Origin: Rubrivivax sp.
GTDB lineage: Bacteria; Pseudomonadota; Gammaproteobacteria; Burkholderiales; Burkholderiaceae
Direction of reading: 5' to 3'
NCBI GenBank assembly: GCA_016790225.1
Contig: JAEUOZ010000004.1
Location: 1 to 64,000 of the forward strand
Length of the DNA stretch: 64,000 nt
Positions 29,769 through 40,903 of the stretch are shown here, one piece after another. Position 1 is the stretch's first letter, and each line of letters begins with the position of its first letter. The notes beneath the pieces are model-generated. The model was not told the DNA's origin, ran no database searches, and worked only from the letters and a program-made list of their open reading frames with translations. The translations under genes were made by a program, and so were the position numbers.

Positions 29769-31784
29769 TCAGCCGATCTTGAAGTTCCCCAGGCGCTGCG
29801 TCAGGCGTTCGCCGTGCGAGCGCAGCGAATGCGAGGCATTGGCCAGTTGTTCGACCAGGCCCAGGTTCTTCTCGGTCGTCTCGCGCAGCGCACGCACCTG
29901 TTCCAGGATGGCGGCCGATTCCTGCTGGCCTTCGCGCGTGAGGCCGGAGACATCAGCCATCGCGCCGTGGATCAGATCGATGTGGCCGTCGGATTCGGCG
30001 ATCGCGCGGCCCGTGTCCTCGGACAGCAGCGCGCTCTGCTCGATCTGCCCGCTGGAGCTGCCGACGATGCTGCCGATGCGGCGCGCCGCTTCGGCACTGC
30101 GCATGGCCAGGCTGCGCACCTCCTGCGCCACCACGGCAAACCCTCGACCTGATTCGCCGGCCTTGGAGGCCTCCACGGAGGCATTCAGCGCCAGGATGTT
30201 GGTGCGGAAGGCGATGTTGTCGATCAGCGAGACGGCTTCCTGAACCTGCTGGCTCTGCAGCCGCACCTGGGACAGCGTCTCGCACAGGCGCTCCATCTGG
30301 CGGCGGCTGCGCGTGGATTGCAGGCGCAGGTGCTGCACGGTGCCCACCACCCGCTCGACCTGCGCACCGCAGGCTTCCAGCTGCGTGGAGTAGCGCGCCA
30401 CGCCATCCACCACGCGCTCCAGGGATTCGGCGGTGCGCTGGTTGCGCGAGCGCAGATCCCCGTTGCCGGTGGCGATCTGCTGCGCGGCCTGCGAAACCGA
30501 GCCCGAGCCGTGACGCACCGAGCCCAGCAGCTCGCCCAGGCGCTCCACGGAGATGCTCACCGCGGCGAGCGTCTCGGCGACCTCGTCACCCCCGCGCGGG
30601 CGGATGGGGCGCGAGAGATCGCCGCGCGAGAGCCGCTGCATCTGCTCGTTCAGGGTGCTCAGACCGCCGCGCATCACCAGATAGAAGGCATAGAAGAGGT
30701 AGAGCGCCAGCGCGATGCTCGTCGCCGTGCCCGCCGCCATCAGCCAGCGTGACAGCTGCGCCTGGCGGCGCTGCTGGTCATAGTGCGTGATCAGCCACGC
30801 CACACGCGCCTGGCGCAACTCGATCAGGGCCCGCGTCGCCGCCTCGGCAGCACCGCGGATGCTCACCAGTTCCTCTGCGCCCAGGTAGGCATCGTCCATC
30901 AACGCTGCGCGGGTCAGCGTGACCAGGGTCTGGACCGCCTGCAGCGAGGCTGCCGGGTTGTCGCGCGAGGCCACCTGCTCGGCCGTCGTCAGGCGATCTC
31001 GCAGTCGGCTCAACTGAAGATCCAGCCCTTCCACGCGGCCGGCCGCCTGCAGCAGCGTGGACGCCAGGCGCGGCGCATCGCCCACGTGGCGGTCCTGCAG
31101 GGCCAGATGGCCGCGCAAGGCGCGCATCAGCTGCCACAGCTGCTCCTGCACCGCGGGCGCCAGCACGTAGGCGACGGCGCTGTGCGATTGCTGATCCCGA
31201 TCGCGCGTCAGCAGCAAGGCGCCGCTGTCCACCGTGGCAGCCTGCAGCTGCGCAAGCGCCAGGTGCGCCTGCGCCAGGGCTTCGCTGCGCCCTTCCTTCG
31301 ACAGGCTGCCGCCTTGCTGCAGGCGCGCCATGGACGGCTCCAGCGCTTCCCAGGGCGCGATCATCTGCAGACCTTCGGCCTCGGCCAGCCTGCGGGCCTC
31401 GCGAAGGGCGTCCAGGCTCGCGGCCAGCCGCTGCGGGTCGGCCGAGGCACCCAGCTCGATCCGGTTGTCGACAGCGTCCAGGTCATCCACCAGCGCATGC
31501 ACGGCCGCCGCCAGCCGCGCACCGGAAGCATTCAAGTTCGCCAGGGTCACGGCCTGGCTCTGATAGGACAGCAACTGCACGAGCATCGGCAGCATCGGCA
31601 GCGCCACCAGGCCCAGCACCAGCAGCATCTTGTTCTTGATGCTCATGCGCCGCAGCAGGCGCACGCCAATGGCCCAGACACCGTGATACGCGAAGAACTC
31701 GCGCACGCCCTGCCACCCCGGAAGCGGCCCCAGCGCAGACCACAGGCGGCGGGGTGACGGAAGGCGGGTACTGGTCGATGACAT
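29769..31784 (-). CDS. Methyl-accepting chemotaxis protein with divergent tip
   Basis: A 671-residue receptor. I chose ATG 31784 (GAGGA six bases upstream) over the longer open frame. An N-terminal cytosolic stretch with [17 protein letters not shown] precedes TM1 (~51-70). A ~275-residue periplasmic helical domain leads to TM2 (~346-372), then HAMP and a signalling domain. The hairpin tip reads [20 protein letters not shown] and [20 protein letters not shown], with Arg replacing the usual Gln before TN and Lys replacing Arg. It is convergent with sdaA and divergent from the receptor-like gene of the che cluster, 272 bp away, so it likely belongs to the same sensory system or array. Confidence 0.85.
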   Translation of the reverse strand: MSSTSTRLPSPRRLWSALGPLPGWQGVREFFAYHGVWAIGVRLLRRMSIKNKMLLVLGLVALPMLPMLVQLLSYQSQAVTLANLNASGARLAAAVHALVDDLDAVDNRIELGASADPQRLAASLDALREARRLAEAEGLQMIAPWEALEPSMARLQQGGSLSKEGRSEALAQAHLALAQLQAATVDSGALLLTRDRDQQSHSAVAYVLAPAVQEQLWQLMRALRGHLALQDRHVGDAPRLASTLLQAAGRVEGLDLQLSRLRDRLTTAEQVASRDNPAASLQAVQTLVTLTRAALMDDAYLGAEELVSIRGAAEAATRALIELRQARVAWLITHYDQQRRQAQLSRWLMAAGTATSIALALYLFYAFYLVMRGGLSTLNEQMQRLSRGDLSRPIRPRGGDEVAETLAAVSISVERLGELLGSVRHGSGSVSQAAQQIATGNGDLRSRNQRTAESLERVVDGVARYSTQLEACGAQVERVVGTVQHLRLQSTRSRRQMERLCETLSQVRLQSQQVQEAVSLIDNIAFRTNILALNASVEASKAGESGRGFAVVAQEVRSLAMRSAEAARRIGSIVGSSSGQIEQSALLSEDTGRAIAESDGHIDLIHGAMADVSGLTREGQQESAAILEQVRALRETTEKNLGLVEQLANASHSLRSHGERLTQRLGNFKIG

Positions 31785-32056
31785 GCTGATCCTCGGGTCG
31801 GACCCCTCTGCAAAACGCTGCGCACAGGCAGACATCGCCTGCAGACGGTAGGTGAGCAGATCTTCGGCCGCGCGGGCGCTCAAGAGGTCTGGAAATGCCG
31901 AGAGCGGCCCCGCCTTATCCGCGCTTCGAGGCCGGGGCCCGGGCCTCAGCATCCGGGTCTGGACGCCGAAAGTGCGGGGATGCCCATCGTGCTGGCCATC
32001 CTGGTCTCGCGCCGAGGCCGCCCCCAAGAACCGACTTGAACGCCGCTGCCCCTCCG

Positions 32057-33319
32057 ATGATCAACCCGAGCCCCGCTGACGAAACGGCCGATGCCGCCAA
32101 GCCCGCTGCGCCGGTGCTGCGGCACTGGCCCTGGCTGCTGTCCGCTGCCTCATGGGCCGGCGCCGGTGTGCTGGCCTGGCAGGGCGGCTTGCCCGCGCTG
32201 CTGGGCTGTGCCGGTGCGGTGCTGGGCACCGCTGTGCCGGGCCTGGTGCAACGTCGCCGCCTGGGGCAGTCAACCGACACTCCCGCCGCCACCGTCGACG
32301 CCACCGCTGCGGCGGTGGCGCCTGGCTCCGACAGCACCAGGGCGCCCGGCACGGCGCCGCCTGACCGGCAGCCCGGCCACGGCAGCACGGCCGTCGCCGC
32401 CGACAGCAGCAGCCCGATGGTCACCCACGTGATCCCGGTGTGGGCACGCCAGCTGGACGCCACGCGCGGCAGCGCCGATGCGGGCCTGGCCAACGTGCTC
32501 AACGCCTTCTCGGAGATGAATGGCGCGCTCGATACCCTGCTGTCCAACCTGCAGGGCATGTCCACCTCGGCCCAGCCGGGGGCCGTGGATCAGGCGGTGC
32601 AGGCCAGCGCCGGGCCGCTGGGCGCGCTGCTGGCGCCCAGCCAGCGCGCCTTCGATCTGCACGACAAGGCCTTGAGTGAACTGCGGCACTGCGCGCAGGC
32701 GCTGCAGGAGATCACGCCACTGGCCCGCCAGGCGCAGGAAATCGGCCGTCACACCCGGCTGGTGGCCTTCAATGCCTCCATCGAGGCCAGCCGCGACAAC
32801 ACGCGCGACGGCGGCAACGAGGCCGTGGCGCACGAGATGCGCCTGCTGGCCACGCGCATGAGCGACAACGCGATCGCGATGCAGCGCATCGTCACGCCGC
32901 TGCTGCAGCGGCTGAACCAGATGCTGCACCAGGCTGCCACGCAGGACGTGGCGCCCGAGGAGCTGCGCATGGAAGTGGAGCTGCGCGCCCGCGAGGCGCT
33001 GCAGACGCTGATGTCATCCGTTGGCGCCTCACTGTCCACCTCAGGCTCGGTGCGCGATGCCAGCGCAGCGATGCGCCAGCACCTGGAGGATGCCTTCGTG
33101 CACTTCCAGTTCGGTGACCGCGTGAGCCAGATGCTGGCCATCATCGGCAACGACATGAACCACTTTGTCGACTGGGTCAGCCGTCATCCGGCGGCCACGG
33201 TCGACGATGCCACCGAGTGGCTGCGCCGCCTGGAGAGCAGCTACACGATGGAAGAGCAACGTTCCGAACACCACGGCAACGTGCACGTCGACCGCGGCAG
33301 CGAAGTCGAGTTTTTCTGA
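32057..33319 (+). CDS. Receptor-like chemotaxis protein with degenerate signalling tip
   Basis: A 420-residue protein opening the forward che cluster (ATG 32057). Residues ~18-52 form one or two hydrophobic segments ([36 protein letters not shown]), then an Ala/Pro/Thr-rich linker. A coiled-coil part resembles an MCP tip but reads [16 protein letters not shown] and [20 protein letters not shown], lacking the usual QTN-LALNAA-EAARAGE pattern. Near the C-terminus [19 protein letters not shown] recalls the 'FQD...Q' helices of MCP-like regulatory proteins. It ends in [11 protein letters not shown] and GSEVEFF. There is no sizeable periplasmic domain. It may be a structural or accessory array component rather than a ligand receptor (inference). 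Confidence 0.65.
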   Translation: MINPSPADETADAAKPAAPVLRHWPWLLSAASWAGAGVLAWQGGLPALLGCAGAVLGTAVPGLVQRRRLGQSTDTPAATVDATAAAVAPGSDSTRAPGTAPPDRQPGHGSTAVAADSSSPMVTHVIPVWARQLDATRGSADAGLANVLNAFSEMNGALDTLLSNLQGMSTSAQPGAVDQAVQASAGPLGALLAPSQRAFDLHDKALSELRHCAQALQEITPLARQAQEIGRHTRLVAFNASIEASRDNTRDGGNEAVAHEMRLLATRMSDNAIAMQRIVTPLLQRLNQMLHQAATQDVAPEELRMEVELRAREALQTLMSSVGASLSTSGSVRDASAAMRQHLEDAFVHFQFGDRVSQMLAIIGNDMNHFVDWVSRHPAATVDDATEWLRRLESSYTMEEQRSEHHGNVHVDRGSEVEFF

Positions 33320-33350
33320 CCCACAGGCACTTTCCCAAGAGGACCCCGCC

Positions 33351-33716
33351 ATGAGCAAGACCATCATGATCGTCGACGATTCCGGCAGCTTCCGGACCGT
33401 CGTCAAACTCGCCCTGCAGAAGGCCGGCTATGCCGTCGTCGAGGCCGTTGACGGCCAGGACGCGGTGGGCAAGCTCAACGGGCAGAAGCTGAACCTGATC
33501 GTTTGTGACGTGAACATGCCCAACATGGATGGGCTGAGCTTCCTGCGTCACCTGAAGACCACCTCGGCCTACAAGTTCACGCCGGTGATCATGCTGACCA
33601 CCGAATCGCAGGAGGCGAAGAAGGCCGAAGGCCGCGCCGCCGGCGCCAAGGCCTGGATCACCAAGCCCTTCCAGCCTTCCCAGCTGGTGGACGCTGCCAA
33701 CAAGCTGTGTGTGTGA
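33351..33716 (+). CDS. cheY: CheY-type single-domain response regulator
   Basis: A 121-residue receiver domain. ATG 33351 follows AAGAGGA. Acidic pocket D9-D10, phospho-acceptor D53 (LIVCDVNMPNMDG), switch threonine T83 and lysine K105 are all present; the aromatic switch position is W102 rather than Tyr or Phe. It has no output domain. It lies between the receptor-like gene (31-bp gap) and the STAS gene, whose start overlaps its stop (TGATG). It should accept phosphate from the CheA encoded 325 bp downstream. Confidence 0.92.
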   Translation: MSKTIMIVDDSGSFRTVVKLALQKAGYAVVEAVDGQDAVGKLNGQKLNLIVCDVNMPNMDGLSFLRHLKTTSAYKFTPVIMLTTESQEAKKAEGRAAGAKAWITKPFQPSQLVDAANKLCV

Positions 33717-34021
33717 TGGTGACCGCCACCGCTGCCGCGTGGGCGCTGGGTCCTGAAGTGACCATCGCCCAGGCCGCCGAGAACCACTCGCAGCTGCTGG
33801 CTGCGCTGCCCGCGCTGGCGGCCTACCCGCGGCTGGAGCTTTCGGCCGTGACCGATTTCGACAGCAGCGGCGTGCAGCTGCTGCTCGCCCTGCGCAGCAG
33901 TCTGGCCGAAAAGGGCCAGACGCTTCACCTGGTGTCACCCAGCGCCGCGGTGCTGGACGCACTGGGCACCTTCGGCCTGCGCGAGCAGTTTCCCGCCGTC
34001 GAAGGCACCACCCCCCACTGA
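33716..34021 (+). CDS. STAS-domain protein (anti-sigma factor antagonist-like)
   Basis: A 101-residue STAS domain. The signature VTDFDSSGVQLLLALRSSL holds the serine normally phosphorylated by RsbW/SpoIIAB-type kinases, followed by KGQTLHLVSPSAAVLDAL. The start overlaps the cheY stop by one base, indicating translational coupling. No anti-sigma kinase gene is nearby. STAS proteins are found in some alternative (non-E. coli-type) chemosensory gene clusters beside CheY and CheA; their role there is unclear. Similarity to the lipid-transport STAS protein MlaB is possible but the location argues against it. Confidence 0.8.
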   Translation: MVTATAAAWALGPEVTIAQAAENHSQLLAALPALAAYPRLELSAVTDFDSSGVQLLLALRSSLAEKGQTLHLVSPSAAVLDALGTFGLREQFPAVEGTTPH

Positions 34022-34039
34022 GCCGACCGAGGACGCCCG

Positions 34040-36214
34040 ATGAACAGGGACGACGATGCCGAGATCCTGGCCGCTGCGCGAGCCGGCTTCCTGGATGAAG
34101 CCAGCGACATGCTCGCGCAGTTCGAGCAGGCCCTGCTGGTCATGGAGACGGCGCCGGACGATGCGGAGAACCTGAACGCCGCCTTCCGTGCCGCACACAC
34201 GATCAAGGGCACGGCGGGCATGTTCGGCTGCGAGGCCGTCGTCACGTTCACGCACGAGGTCGAGACCCTGCTGGAATCGCTGCGCGCCGGCAAGCTGGAC
34301 ATCACCGAAGAGATCGCCGCCGCGCTGCTGGAAGGCCGCGATCAGATGGAGGCGCTGATCGCCGAGGTGCGCATGGGCACCACGAGCCCACAGGTGCAGG
34401 CCCGCAGTGCCGAGCTGGGCCAGGTGATCCGCCGCCTCTACGGCGGCAGCCCGGTAGACGCCGATGCCGCGCCCGCTGCAGCCGTGGCAGACGCGCCCGG
34501 TGCGCCTGCCGCCGTGGCCTCCACGGCCGGCGCCTGGCACCTGTCTCTGCGCTTCGGACCCGATGCGCTGCGCGACGGCATGGACCCGCTGGCCTTCCTG
34601 CGCTACCTGCGCACGATCGGCGAGGTCTGGCATGTGCAGACCCTGACGGAAAGCGTGCCGGCGCTGGAACAGATGGAACCCGAGGCCTGCTACCTGGGCT
34701 TCGAGCTGCGCCTGAAGTCCGAGCGCACGCGCCAGGAGATCGAGAGCGTCTTCGAGTTTGCGCGCGAAGTCGCGAGCATCGAGATCCTCGATCCCGGCGC
34801 CAGGCCGATCGACTTCGACAACCTCCTGGACAAGCGTTGCGGCGATGACGAGGCCGCGCGCTCGCGCCTGCTGTGGATCTGGCTCTCGCAGGGCGTGGAC
34901 ATCCGCCTGCGCGAAGAGCCGCCCGTGCCGCCGGAAGTGGCGCACCTGGTGCCCGCCGTCACGACCAGCGTGCCCAAGATCGAGCGCCGCACCGAGAACC
35001 GCGAGCGGCGCGGTCCGGCCCGCGAGCGCCGCGCGGCCGAAGAGACCCGCTTCGTCAAGGTGCGTGCCGACAAGCTGGACCACCTCATCGATCTCATCGG
35101 CGAGCTGGTGATCGCCGGCTCCGGCGCGCAGATGGTGGCCAACCACGAAGGCTCGCCCGCCTTCCTGGAGGCCACGCAGCGGGTCGCGGATCTGGTTCAG
35201 GCCACACGCGACGGCGCGCTGGCCCTGCGCATGGTGCCGGTGGGCGAGACCTTTGCGCGCTTCCAGCGCGTGGTGCGCGACACCGGCAAGCAGCTGGGCA
35301 AGGCGATCGAATTCAGCGTCACCGGCGGCGACACCGAACTGGACAAGTCCATGGTCGAGGTGCTGGCCGATCCGCTGATGCACCTGGTGCGCAACAGCCT
35401 CGATCACGGCATCGAACAGCCCGAGGAGCGTGAATCCAACGGCAAGCCGCGCACCGGCCATCTGGTGCTGAACGCCTACCACGAGGCCGGCTCCATCGTC
35501 ATCGAGGTCATCGACGACGGCCGCGGCCTGCGCCGCGAACGCATCCTGGGCAAGGCCATCGAACGCGGGCTGATCTCGCCCGAGGCCCAGCTGAGCGATC
35601 CCGAGGTCTGGCAGCTGATCTTCGCGCCGGGCTTCTCCACCGCCGATCAGGTGACCGATCTGTCGGGCCGGGGCGTGGGCATGGACGTGGTCCGACGCAA
35701 CATCGAATCGCTGCGCGGCCAGATCTCGCTGTCCAGCATCGAAGGCCAGGGCACGACCACGCAGATCCGGCTGCCGCTCACGCTGGCCATGATCGACGGA
35801 TTCCTCACGATGGTCGGCAGCGTCTACTACGTTCTGCCGTTGGCGGTGGTGGCCGAGTGCATCGACGTGCCGCGCGAGTGCCGCGATGCGCCGGAACGCA
35901 CCTGCGGCACCTTCGACCTGCGCGGCGAAGTGCTGCCCTACCTGGACCTGGCGCGCTTCTACGGCAGCGAGACCGGCGACGCACGGCGGCGCAGCCTGAT
36001 CGTCGTACGCGACGGCAGCGTGCGCATCGGCCTGGTGGTCGATCGCCTGCTGGGCGAGCACCAGACCGTGATCAAGCCCCTGGCCGGCATCTTCCGGCAC
36101 CTCAAGGCCCTGGCCGGCTCCACCATCCTCGGCAGCGGCGACGTGGCCCTGGTGCTGGACATGCAGGGCCTTGTCGCGGCGGCCACCCAGGCCGGCGCTG
36201 CCATCTCACGCTGA
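34040..36214 (+). CDS. cheA: Chemotaxis histidine kinase CheA
   Basis: A 724-residue CheA. The single HPt domain has the phosphorylated His H53 in [17 protein letters not shown] middle domain (about 165-300: [20 protein letters not shown]) replaces the E. coli-type P2. Then come P3 dimerisation ([19 protein letters not shown]), the ATPase with N-box [19 protein letters not shown]1 [13 protein letters not shown] and G2 [13 protein letters not shown], and a CheW-like regulatory domain to the end. A basic linker ([18 protein letters not shown]) precedes P3. It should phosphorylate the cluster's CheY and CheB. It is 18 bp after the STAS gene. Confidence 0.95.
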   Translation: MNRDDDAEILAAARAGFLDEASDMLAQFEQALLVMETAPDDAENLNAAFRAAHTIKGTAGMFGCEAVVTFTHEVETLLESLRAGKLDITEEIAAALLEGRDQMEALIAEVRMGTTSPQVQARSAELGQVIRRLYGGSPVDADAAPAAAVADAPGAPAAVASTAGAWHLSLRFGPDALRDGMDPLAFLRYLRTIGEVWHVQTLTESVPALEQMEPEACYLGFELRLKSERTRQEIESVFEFAREVASIEILDPGARPIDFDNLLDKRCGDDEAARSRLLWIWLSQGVDIRLREEPPVPPEVAHLVPAVTTSVPKIERRTENRERRGPARERRAAEETRFVKVRADKLDHLIDLIGELVIAGSGAQMVANHEGSPAFLEATQRVADLVQATRDGALALRMVPVGETFARFQRVVRDTGKQLGKAIEFSVTGGDTELDKSMVEVLADPLMHLVRNSLDHGIEQPEERESNGKPRTGHLVLNAYHEAGSIVIEVIDDGRGLRRERILGKAIERGLISPEAQLSDPEVWQLIFAPGFSTADQVTDLSGRGVGMDVVRRNIESLRGQISLSSIEGQGTTTQIRLPLTLAMIDGFLTMVGSVYYVLPLAVVAECIDVPRECRDAPERTCGTFDLRGEVLPYLDLARFYGSETGDARRRSLIVVRDGSVRIGLVVDRLLGEHQTVIKPLAGIFRHLKALAGSTILGSGDVALVLDMQGLVAAATQAGAAISR

Positions 36215-36278
36215 ACCTGCAGCGCAGGCCCGCAACCCCCATTCCGCTGTCGAAGCCACCCTTCAAGCGCCACCGACC

Positions 36279-38498
36279 ATGTCCCTGATCCTGCGCCGTC
36301 TCAAGCTCTGGCAGAAGTTCGCCATGCTGGGCATCCTCGGCATCACTGCGGCCGCCGTGCCACTGAGCTTCGTCGCACGAGACCTGCGCAGCGAGCAGGC
36401 CGTCGCCCAGGGAGAACTGGACGGGCTGCAGCCCGTGAAGCTGGCCATGGCCGTGCAGCAGGGCCTGCAGTCGCAGCGTGCCCTTGCGGTGCGGCTGCGC
36501 GCGGGCGACCGCTCCGGCCAAGGCGAAGCCAGCCTGCGCGAAGCCGAGCTGACGGCCCGCTTCGACGCGCTCAACCAACGCCTGGTCGAGCTCGGCTACA
36601 GCCAGGCCATCGGCGAACTCAGGGCCATGCGCGAGGCCTGGCAGGGCATCACACGCAGCGCCGACAAGGCTGAAGGCGAGATCCAGGCCGCCTATGGCGA
36701 GGTGATTGCCAGGGGCATCGTGCTGCTCGATCACATCGCCGATGCGTCCGGCCTGAGCCTGGATCCGGTGGCGGAGAGCTACTACATCATGACCGCGCTG
36801 GTGGACCACCTGCCGCGCATGGCCGAAGAGGTGGACCGGCTCGGTCTGGCGGGCAGCCGCAGCCTGCACGCGGCCGACATCCCCTTCGAGCTGCGCATGA
36901 CCATGGACACGGCCTCGCACAGCATCCATCACCTGCAAGGGCGCGTGCAGGCGCAGTTCGACAAGGCGTTTGCCATCGAGGCGCGGCTGAAGGCCAGCCT
37001 TGACAAGCTCACCGCGCAGGCGGTCAAGAGTGCGGACGAACTCCATGAACTGGCCGAGGCCATGGCCGAATCCGGCAAGCCCAGCGTCAGTGCCGCCCAG
37101 TTCGGCAACCTGGGGGTGAGCGCGTCCGCGCAGCAGTACCGGCTGGTCGAAGCGACCGAAGCATCGCTGCGCAGCCTGCTCCAGGAACGCGTGGACCACA
37201 AGCGGCGCCAGGCCCTGCTGATCGGCGGGCTGATCGGTGGCCTGCTGCTGGCCGCCGGCGTGCTGGGCTGGGCCATCGCCCGATCCGTGACTCGCCCGCT
37301 CAGCCATGCCGTGGACGCCGCCAATGCCGTTGGCAGAGGCGACCTCGCCTTTGCCATCGATGACCGCGGCAGCGACGAGGCTGCCGTGCTGCTGGGTCGC
37401 TTCAAGGAGATGCAGATCGCCCTGCACCAGCGCCGTCTGGAAGACCAGCAGCGCATGGCCACCGCGGAAGAAGAACGCGAGGCGGCGGCACAGGTGACCG
37501 ACGTGATCGCCCAGACCGTGCAAGGCGCCACCCAGGGCGACTTTTCGCGACGCATTCCCGTGGACGGCATGAACGACTTTCACGCCCAGCTCTGCGGCAC
37601 CGTCAACCAGCTGTTCGACACCATCGCCGACACGCTGCGTCAGGTGCGTGCAGCGTCCGATCAGCTGACCGCTGCCTCGGCCCAGGTCTCGCAGACCTCC
37701 CAGAGCCTTTCCCAAGGGGCCTCGCAGCAGGCGGCCAGTGTCGAGGAGACCACCGCCTCGCTGCAGGAGATGGCGGCTTCGGTGAAGCAGAACGCGCAGA
37801 GCGCCACGGTCACCGACGGCATCGCCACCAAAGCCGCAGCCGAGGCCATGGAAGGCGGCCAGGCCGTGAGCCAGACCGCAGACGCGATGAAGTCCATCGC
37901 CGCCAGGATTTCCATCATCGATGACATCGCCTACCAGACCAACCTGCTGGCGCTGAATGCCGCCATCGAAGCGGCCCGCGCCGGTGAGCACGGCAAGGGC
38001 TTCGCCGTCGTCGCCGCCGAGGTTCGCAAGCTGGCCGAGCGCAGCCAGGTGGCCGCGCAGGAGATCGGCACCCTGGCCAGCACCAGCGTGAACCTGGCCG
38101 AGCGTGCCGGCACGCTGCTGTCAGCCATCGTCCCCGGCATCCAGAAGACCAGCGAGCTGGTGCAGGAGATTGCTGCCTCGTCAGGCGAACAGAGCGATTC
38201 GGTCGGCCAGATTTCCGGCGCCATGACGCATCTGTCGGGCACCACGCAGCAGACCGCCAGCGCTTCCGAGCAGCTGTCGGCGACCGCCGAGCAGCTGTCG
38301 GCTCAGGCCGCGGGGCTGCAGGAACTGATCGCCTTCTATCGCCTGAGCGAAGAAAGCCGCAGCCGCAGCGCGCACCGCCCTGCTGCGGCAACCGCACCGG
38401 CCGCGGGTTTGAAAGCCGCCGCACCGGGCAAGCCACCCGCATGGACCGGCAGCGGCAGCACGGGCGATGTCGACGAGTCGTCGTTCACCGCCTTCTGA
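36279..38498 (+). CDS. Methyl-accepting chemotaxis protein (first of four tandem receptors)
   Basis: A 739-residue receptor with TM1 at ~12-30, a ~280-residue periplasmic helical domain, TM2 at ~311-330, HAMP and a signalling domain. The periplasmic part contains [18 protein letters not shown], shared with the next receptor. The tip is [19 protein letters not shown] followed by [20 protein letters not shown]. Compared with E. coli Tsr (from memory), the helix before the tip is one heptad shorter, with [17 protein letters not shown] in its place. After a Pro/Ala-rich tail it ends in [10 protein letters not shown], a C-terminal motif common to the four tandem receptors. Confidence 0.92.
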   Translation: MSLILRRLKLWQKFAMLGILGITAAAVPLSFVARDLRSEQAVAQGELDGLQPVKLAMAVQQGLQSQRALAVRLRAGDRSGQGEASLREAELTARFDALNQRLVELGYSQAIGELRAMREAWQGITRSADKAEGEIQAAYGEVIARGIVLLDHIADASGLSLDPVAESYYIMTALVDHLPRMAEEVDRLGLAGSRSLHAADIPFELRMTMDTASHSIHHLQGRVQAQFDKAFAIEARLKASLDKLTAQAVKSADELHELAEAMAESGKPSVSAAQFGNLGVSASAQQYRLVEATEASLRSLLQERVDHKRRQALLIGGLIGGLLLAAGVLGWAIARSVTRPLSHAVDAANAVGRGDLAFAIDDRGSDEAAVLLGRFKEMQIALHQRRLEDQQRMATAEEEREAAAQVTDVIAQTVQGATQGDFSRRIPVDGMNDFHAQLCGTVNQLFDTIADTLRQVRAASDQLTAASAQVSQTSQSLSQGASQQAASVEETTASLQEMAASVKQNAQSATVTDGIATKAAAEAMEGGQAVSQTADAMKSIAARISIIDDIAYQTNLLALNAAIEAARAGEHGKGFAVVAAEVRKLAERSQVAAQEIGTLASTSVNLAERAGTLLSAIVPGIQKTSELVQEIAASSGEQSDSVGQISGAMTHLSGTTQQTASASEQLSATAEQLSAQAAGLQELIAFYRLSEESRSRSAHRPAAATAPAAGLKAAAPGKPPAWTGSGSTGDVDESSFTAF

Positions 38499-38560
38499 AC
38501 CTGCTTCCTTCACGCCACGCACCCGACTCCCGTCAGCGACCCCACCCATCAGGACTCCGC

Positions 38561-40855
38561 ATGAACCACATCCTTAGAAGCATGCAGCTCTGGCAGAAGT
38601 TCGCCGTCCTCGGCCTCATCGCAGCCGCCATGATGGCCATGCCGCTGTGGAAGACGATCGAGTTCAAGCGCAACGAGCTCGGCGTGGCCCGGGGCGAGGC
38701 CGCCGGCCTGGCGCCGCTGGCCGCGGCGATCGACGTGCAGCGGCAGCTGCAGGCCCACCGCGGGCTTTCGGGCATCGTGCTCAACGGCAACGAAGCGTCC
38801 GATGCCGATCGCCGCAAGGCCCTGGCGGCTGCGCAGGCGGCCCTGGCCCAGCTGCGGCAGCGCCTGGACGCCGCAGGGTTCAAGCAGTCGGCCGATCGGG
38901 CTGCCAGGCTCAGCGAAGGATTCGAGTCGGTGGCCGCCAAGGTGGGCAGCAAGGGGGTCTCCGGCAAGGACAGCTTTGCGTTGCATACCGCCCTGGTGAA
39001 CCAGAACCTGCTGCTGATGGACGCGGTGGCCGATGAATCCGGCCTGTCGCTGGACCCGGTGGCCGAAAGCTACTACCTGATGACGGCCACGGTGGATCAC
39101 CTGCCGCGGCTGGCCGAAGCCATTGCCCAGATGCGCGGCCGAGGCGCCGGCATGCTGGCCGGCGCAGAGATCTCCGCCGTGGACCGCAGCGTCTTCGAGG
39201 GCCTGGTCAACACGGCCTCCTACCTGCAGGAACGCGGATCGCTGCAGATCGAGAAGGCCGCGCAGATCGATCCGGCCTATGGCCAGGCGCTGGCAGCCGC
39301 GCAGAAGGCCGCCAAGGACGGCGGCGACCGGGCCGTGCAACTGGCGCGCGACGAGATCATCAAGCCCGAGAAGCCCGCGCTGGCCGCCAACAGCTACTTC
39401 AGCACGGCCACGACAGCCGTCAATGCCCAATACGACCTGGTGAACAAGTCGGCCGAGGTGCTCAAGCAGGTGCTGGAAGAGCGCATCGCCCAGGCGCAGA
39501 GCAGCCTGAACCAGATGCTGACGGTGCTCGGTGCCCTGGCGCTGCTGTGCCTGGGCGTTGGCTATGCCATCACCCGTTCGGTCACCGTGCCGATGGGCCG
39601 CGCGCTGGCCGCCGCGCGGGCCGTGGGCCAGGGCGACCTGAATCACGCGATCGATACCAGCGGCCGGGACGAACTGGCCGTGCTGCTCAAGGGCTTCCAG
39701 GACATGCAGCAGTCGCTGCGCCAGCGCAAGCACGATGACGACCAGCGCATGGCCGAGACCGAAGCCCAGCGCGAGGCCGCCGCCCAGGTGACCGAAGAGG
39801 TCAGCCAGGCCGTGCAGGCCGCCACCGAAGGCGACTTCACCAACCGCCTGGAGGTGCAGGGCAAGGAAGACTTCCACGCCCAGCTGTGCGAGAAGTTCAA
39901 CGAGCTGCTGGACACCATGAGCACGACGCTGGAACAGGTGCGCGGCGCGGCCGATCAGCTCAGCGCCGCCTCGGGCCAGGTGTCGCAGACCTCGCAGAGC
40001 CTTTCGCAGGGCGCCTCGCAGCAGGCGGCCAGCGTCGAGGAGACCACCGCCTCGCTGCAGGAGATCGCCAGCTCGGTGAAGCAGAACGCCGACAGCGCCA
40101 GCGTCACCGACGGCATCGCCACCAAGGCCGCGGCCGAAGCCATGGAAGGCGGCCAGGCCGTGAGCCAGACCGCGGACGCGATGAAGTCCATCGCCGCCAA
40201 GATCTCCATCATCGACGACATCGCCTACCAGACCAACCTGCTGGCGCTGAATGCCGCCATCGAGGCGGCGCGCGCCGGCGAGCACGGCAAGGGCTTTGCG
40301 GTCGTGGCCGCCGAGGTGCGCAAGCTCGCCGAACGCAGCCAGGTCGCCGCCCAGGAGATCGGCACGCTGGCGCGCAGCAGCGTGAGCCTGGCCGAGCGCG
40401 CCGGCACGCTGCTGTCGTCCATCGTCCCGGGCATCCACCGCACCAGCGAGCTGGTGCAGGAGATCGCCGCCTCTTCGGGAGAGCAGAGCAGCTCCGTGGG
40501 GCAGATCACCGGCGCCATGGGGCACCTGTCGGGCACCACGCAGCAGACGGCCAGCGCCTCGGAACAGCTGTCGGCCACGGCCGAGGAACTCTCGGCCCAG
40601 GCCGCGCAGCTGCAGCAGACGGTGGCCTTCTTCCGCCTGCGCGGCGACGACTCGGCTGCGCTGCACGCCCCACGAGGCGGCAGCTCGCGCTCGGCCCCGC
40701 TGGCCAGCCTGCACACGCCCTCGCAGGCGCAACAGATGGCCCGCGGCGCGATCCAGCGCTCGTCCTCCGCATCACCGGCCGGTGGCGCGGCAGCCGCACG
40801 CCGCGCCCCCGCAGCGACCACCATGGTCGACGAAGACGCCTTCACCAGCTTCTGA
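38561..40855 (+). CDS. Methyl-accepting chemotaxis protein (second tandem receptor)
   Basis: A 764-residue receptor closely related to the preceding one: both start with an LxLWQKFAxLG segment into TM1 (~12-30) and share the periplasmic [21 protein letters not shown]2 is at ~320-340, followed by HAMP and a signalling domain with the same [17 protein letters not shown] and [16 protein letters not shown]. The tail ends [10 protein letters not shown]. The periplasmic domain is somewhat longer, with a Lys-rich stretch [20 protein letters not shown]. It probably arose by tandem duplication and then diverged in the ligand domain. It sits 62 bp after the first receptor. Confidence 0.92.
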   Translation: MNHILRSMQLWQKFAVLGLIAAAMMAMPLWKTIEFKRNELGVARGEAAGLAPLAAAIDVQRQLQAHRGLSGIVLNGNEASDADRRKALAAAQAALAQLRQRLDAAGFKQSADRAARLSEGFESVAAKVGSKGVSGKDSFALHTALVNQNLLLMDAVADESGLSLDPVAESYYLMTATVDHLPRLAEAIAQMRGRGAGMLAGAEISAVDRSVFEGLVNTASYLQERGSLQIEKAAQIDPAYGQALAAAQKAAKDGGDRAVQLARDEIIKPEKPALAANSYFSTATTAVNAQYDLVNKSAEVLKQVLEERIAQAQSSLNQMLTVLGALALLCLGVGYAITRSVTVPMGRALAAARAVGQGDLNHAIDTSGRDELAVLLKGFQDMQQSLRQRKHDDDQRMAETEAQREAAAQVTEEVSQAVQAATEGDFTNRLEVQGKEDFHAQLCEKFNELLDTMSTTLEQVRGAADQLSAASGQVSQTSQSLSQGASQQAASVEETTASLQEIASSVKQNADSASVTDGIATKAAAEAMEGGQAVSQTADAMKSIAAKISIIDDIAYQTNLLALNAAIEAARAGEHGKGFAVVAAEVRKLAERSQVAAQEIGTLARSSVSLAERAGTLLSSIVPGIHRTSELVQEIAASSGEQSSSVGQITGAMGHLSGTTQQTASASEQLSATAEELSAQAAQLQQTVAFFRLRGDDSAALHAPRGGSSRSAPLASLHTPSQAQQMARGAIQRSSSASPAGGAAAARRAPAATTMVDEDAFTSF

Positions 40856-40903
40856 GCCTGCCGGTCCGCCGACCCCGCATCCCAAAGCCCAACGGATCAC
40901 CCC

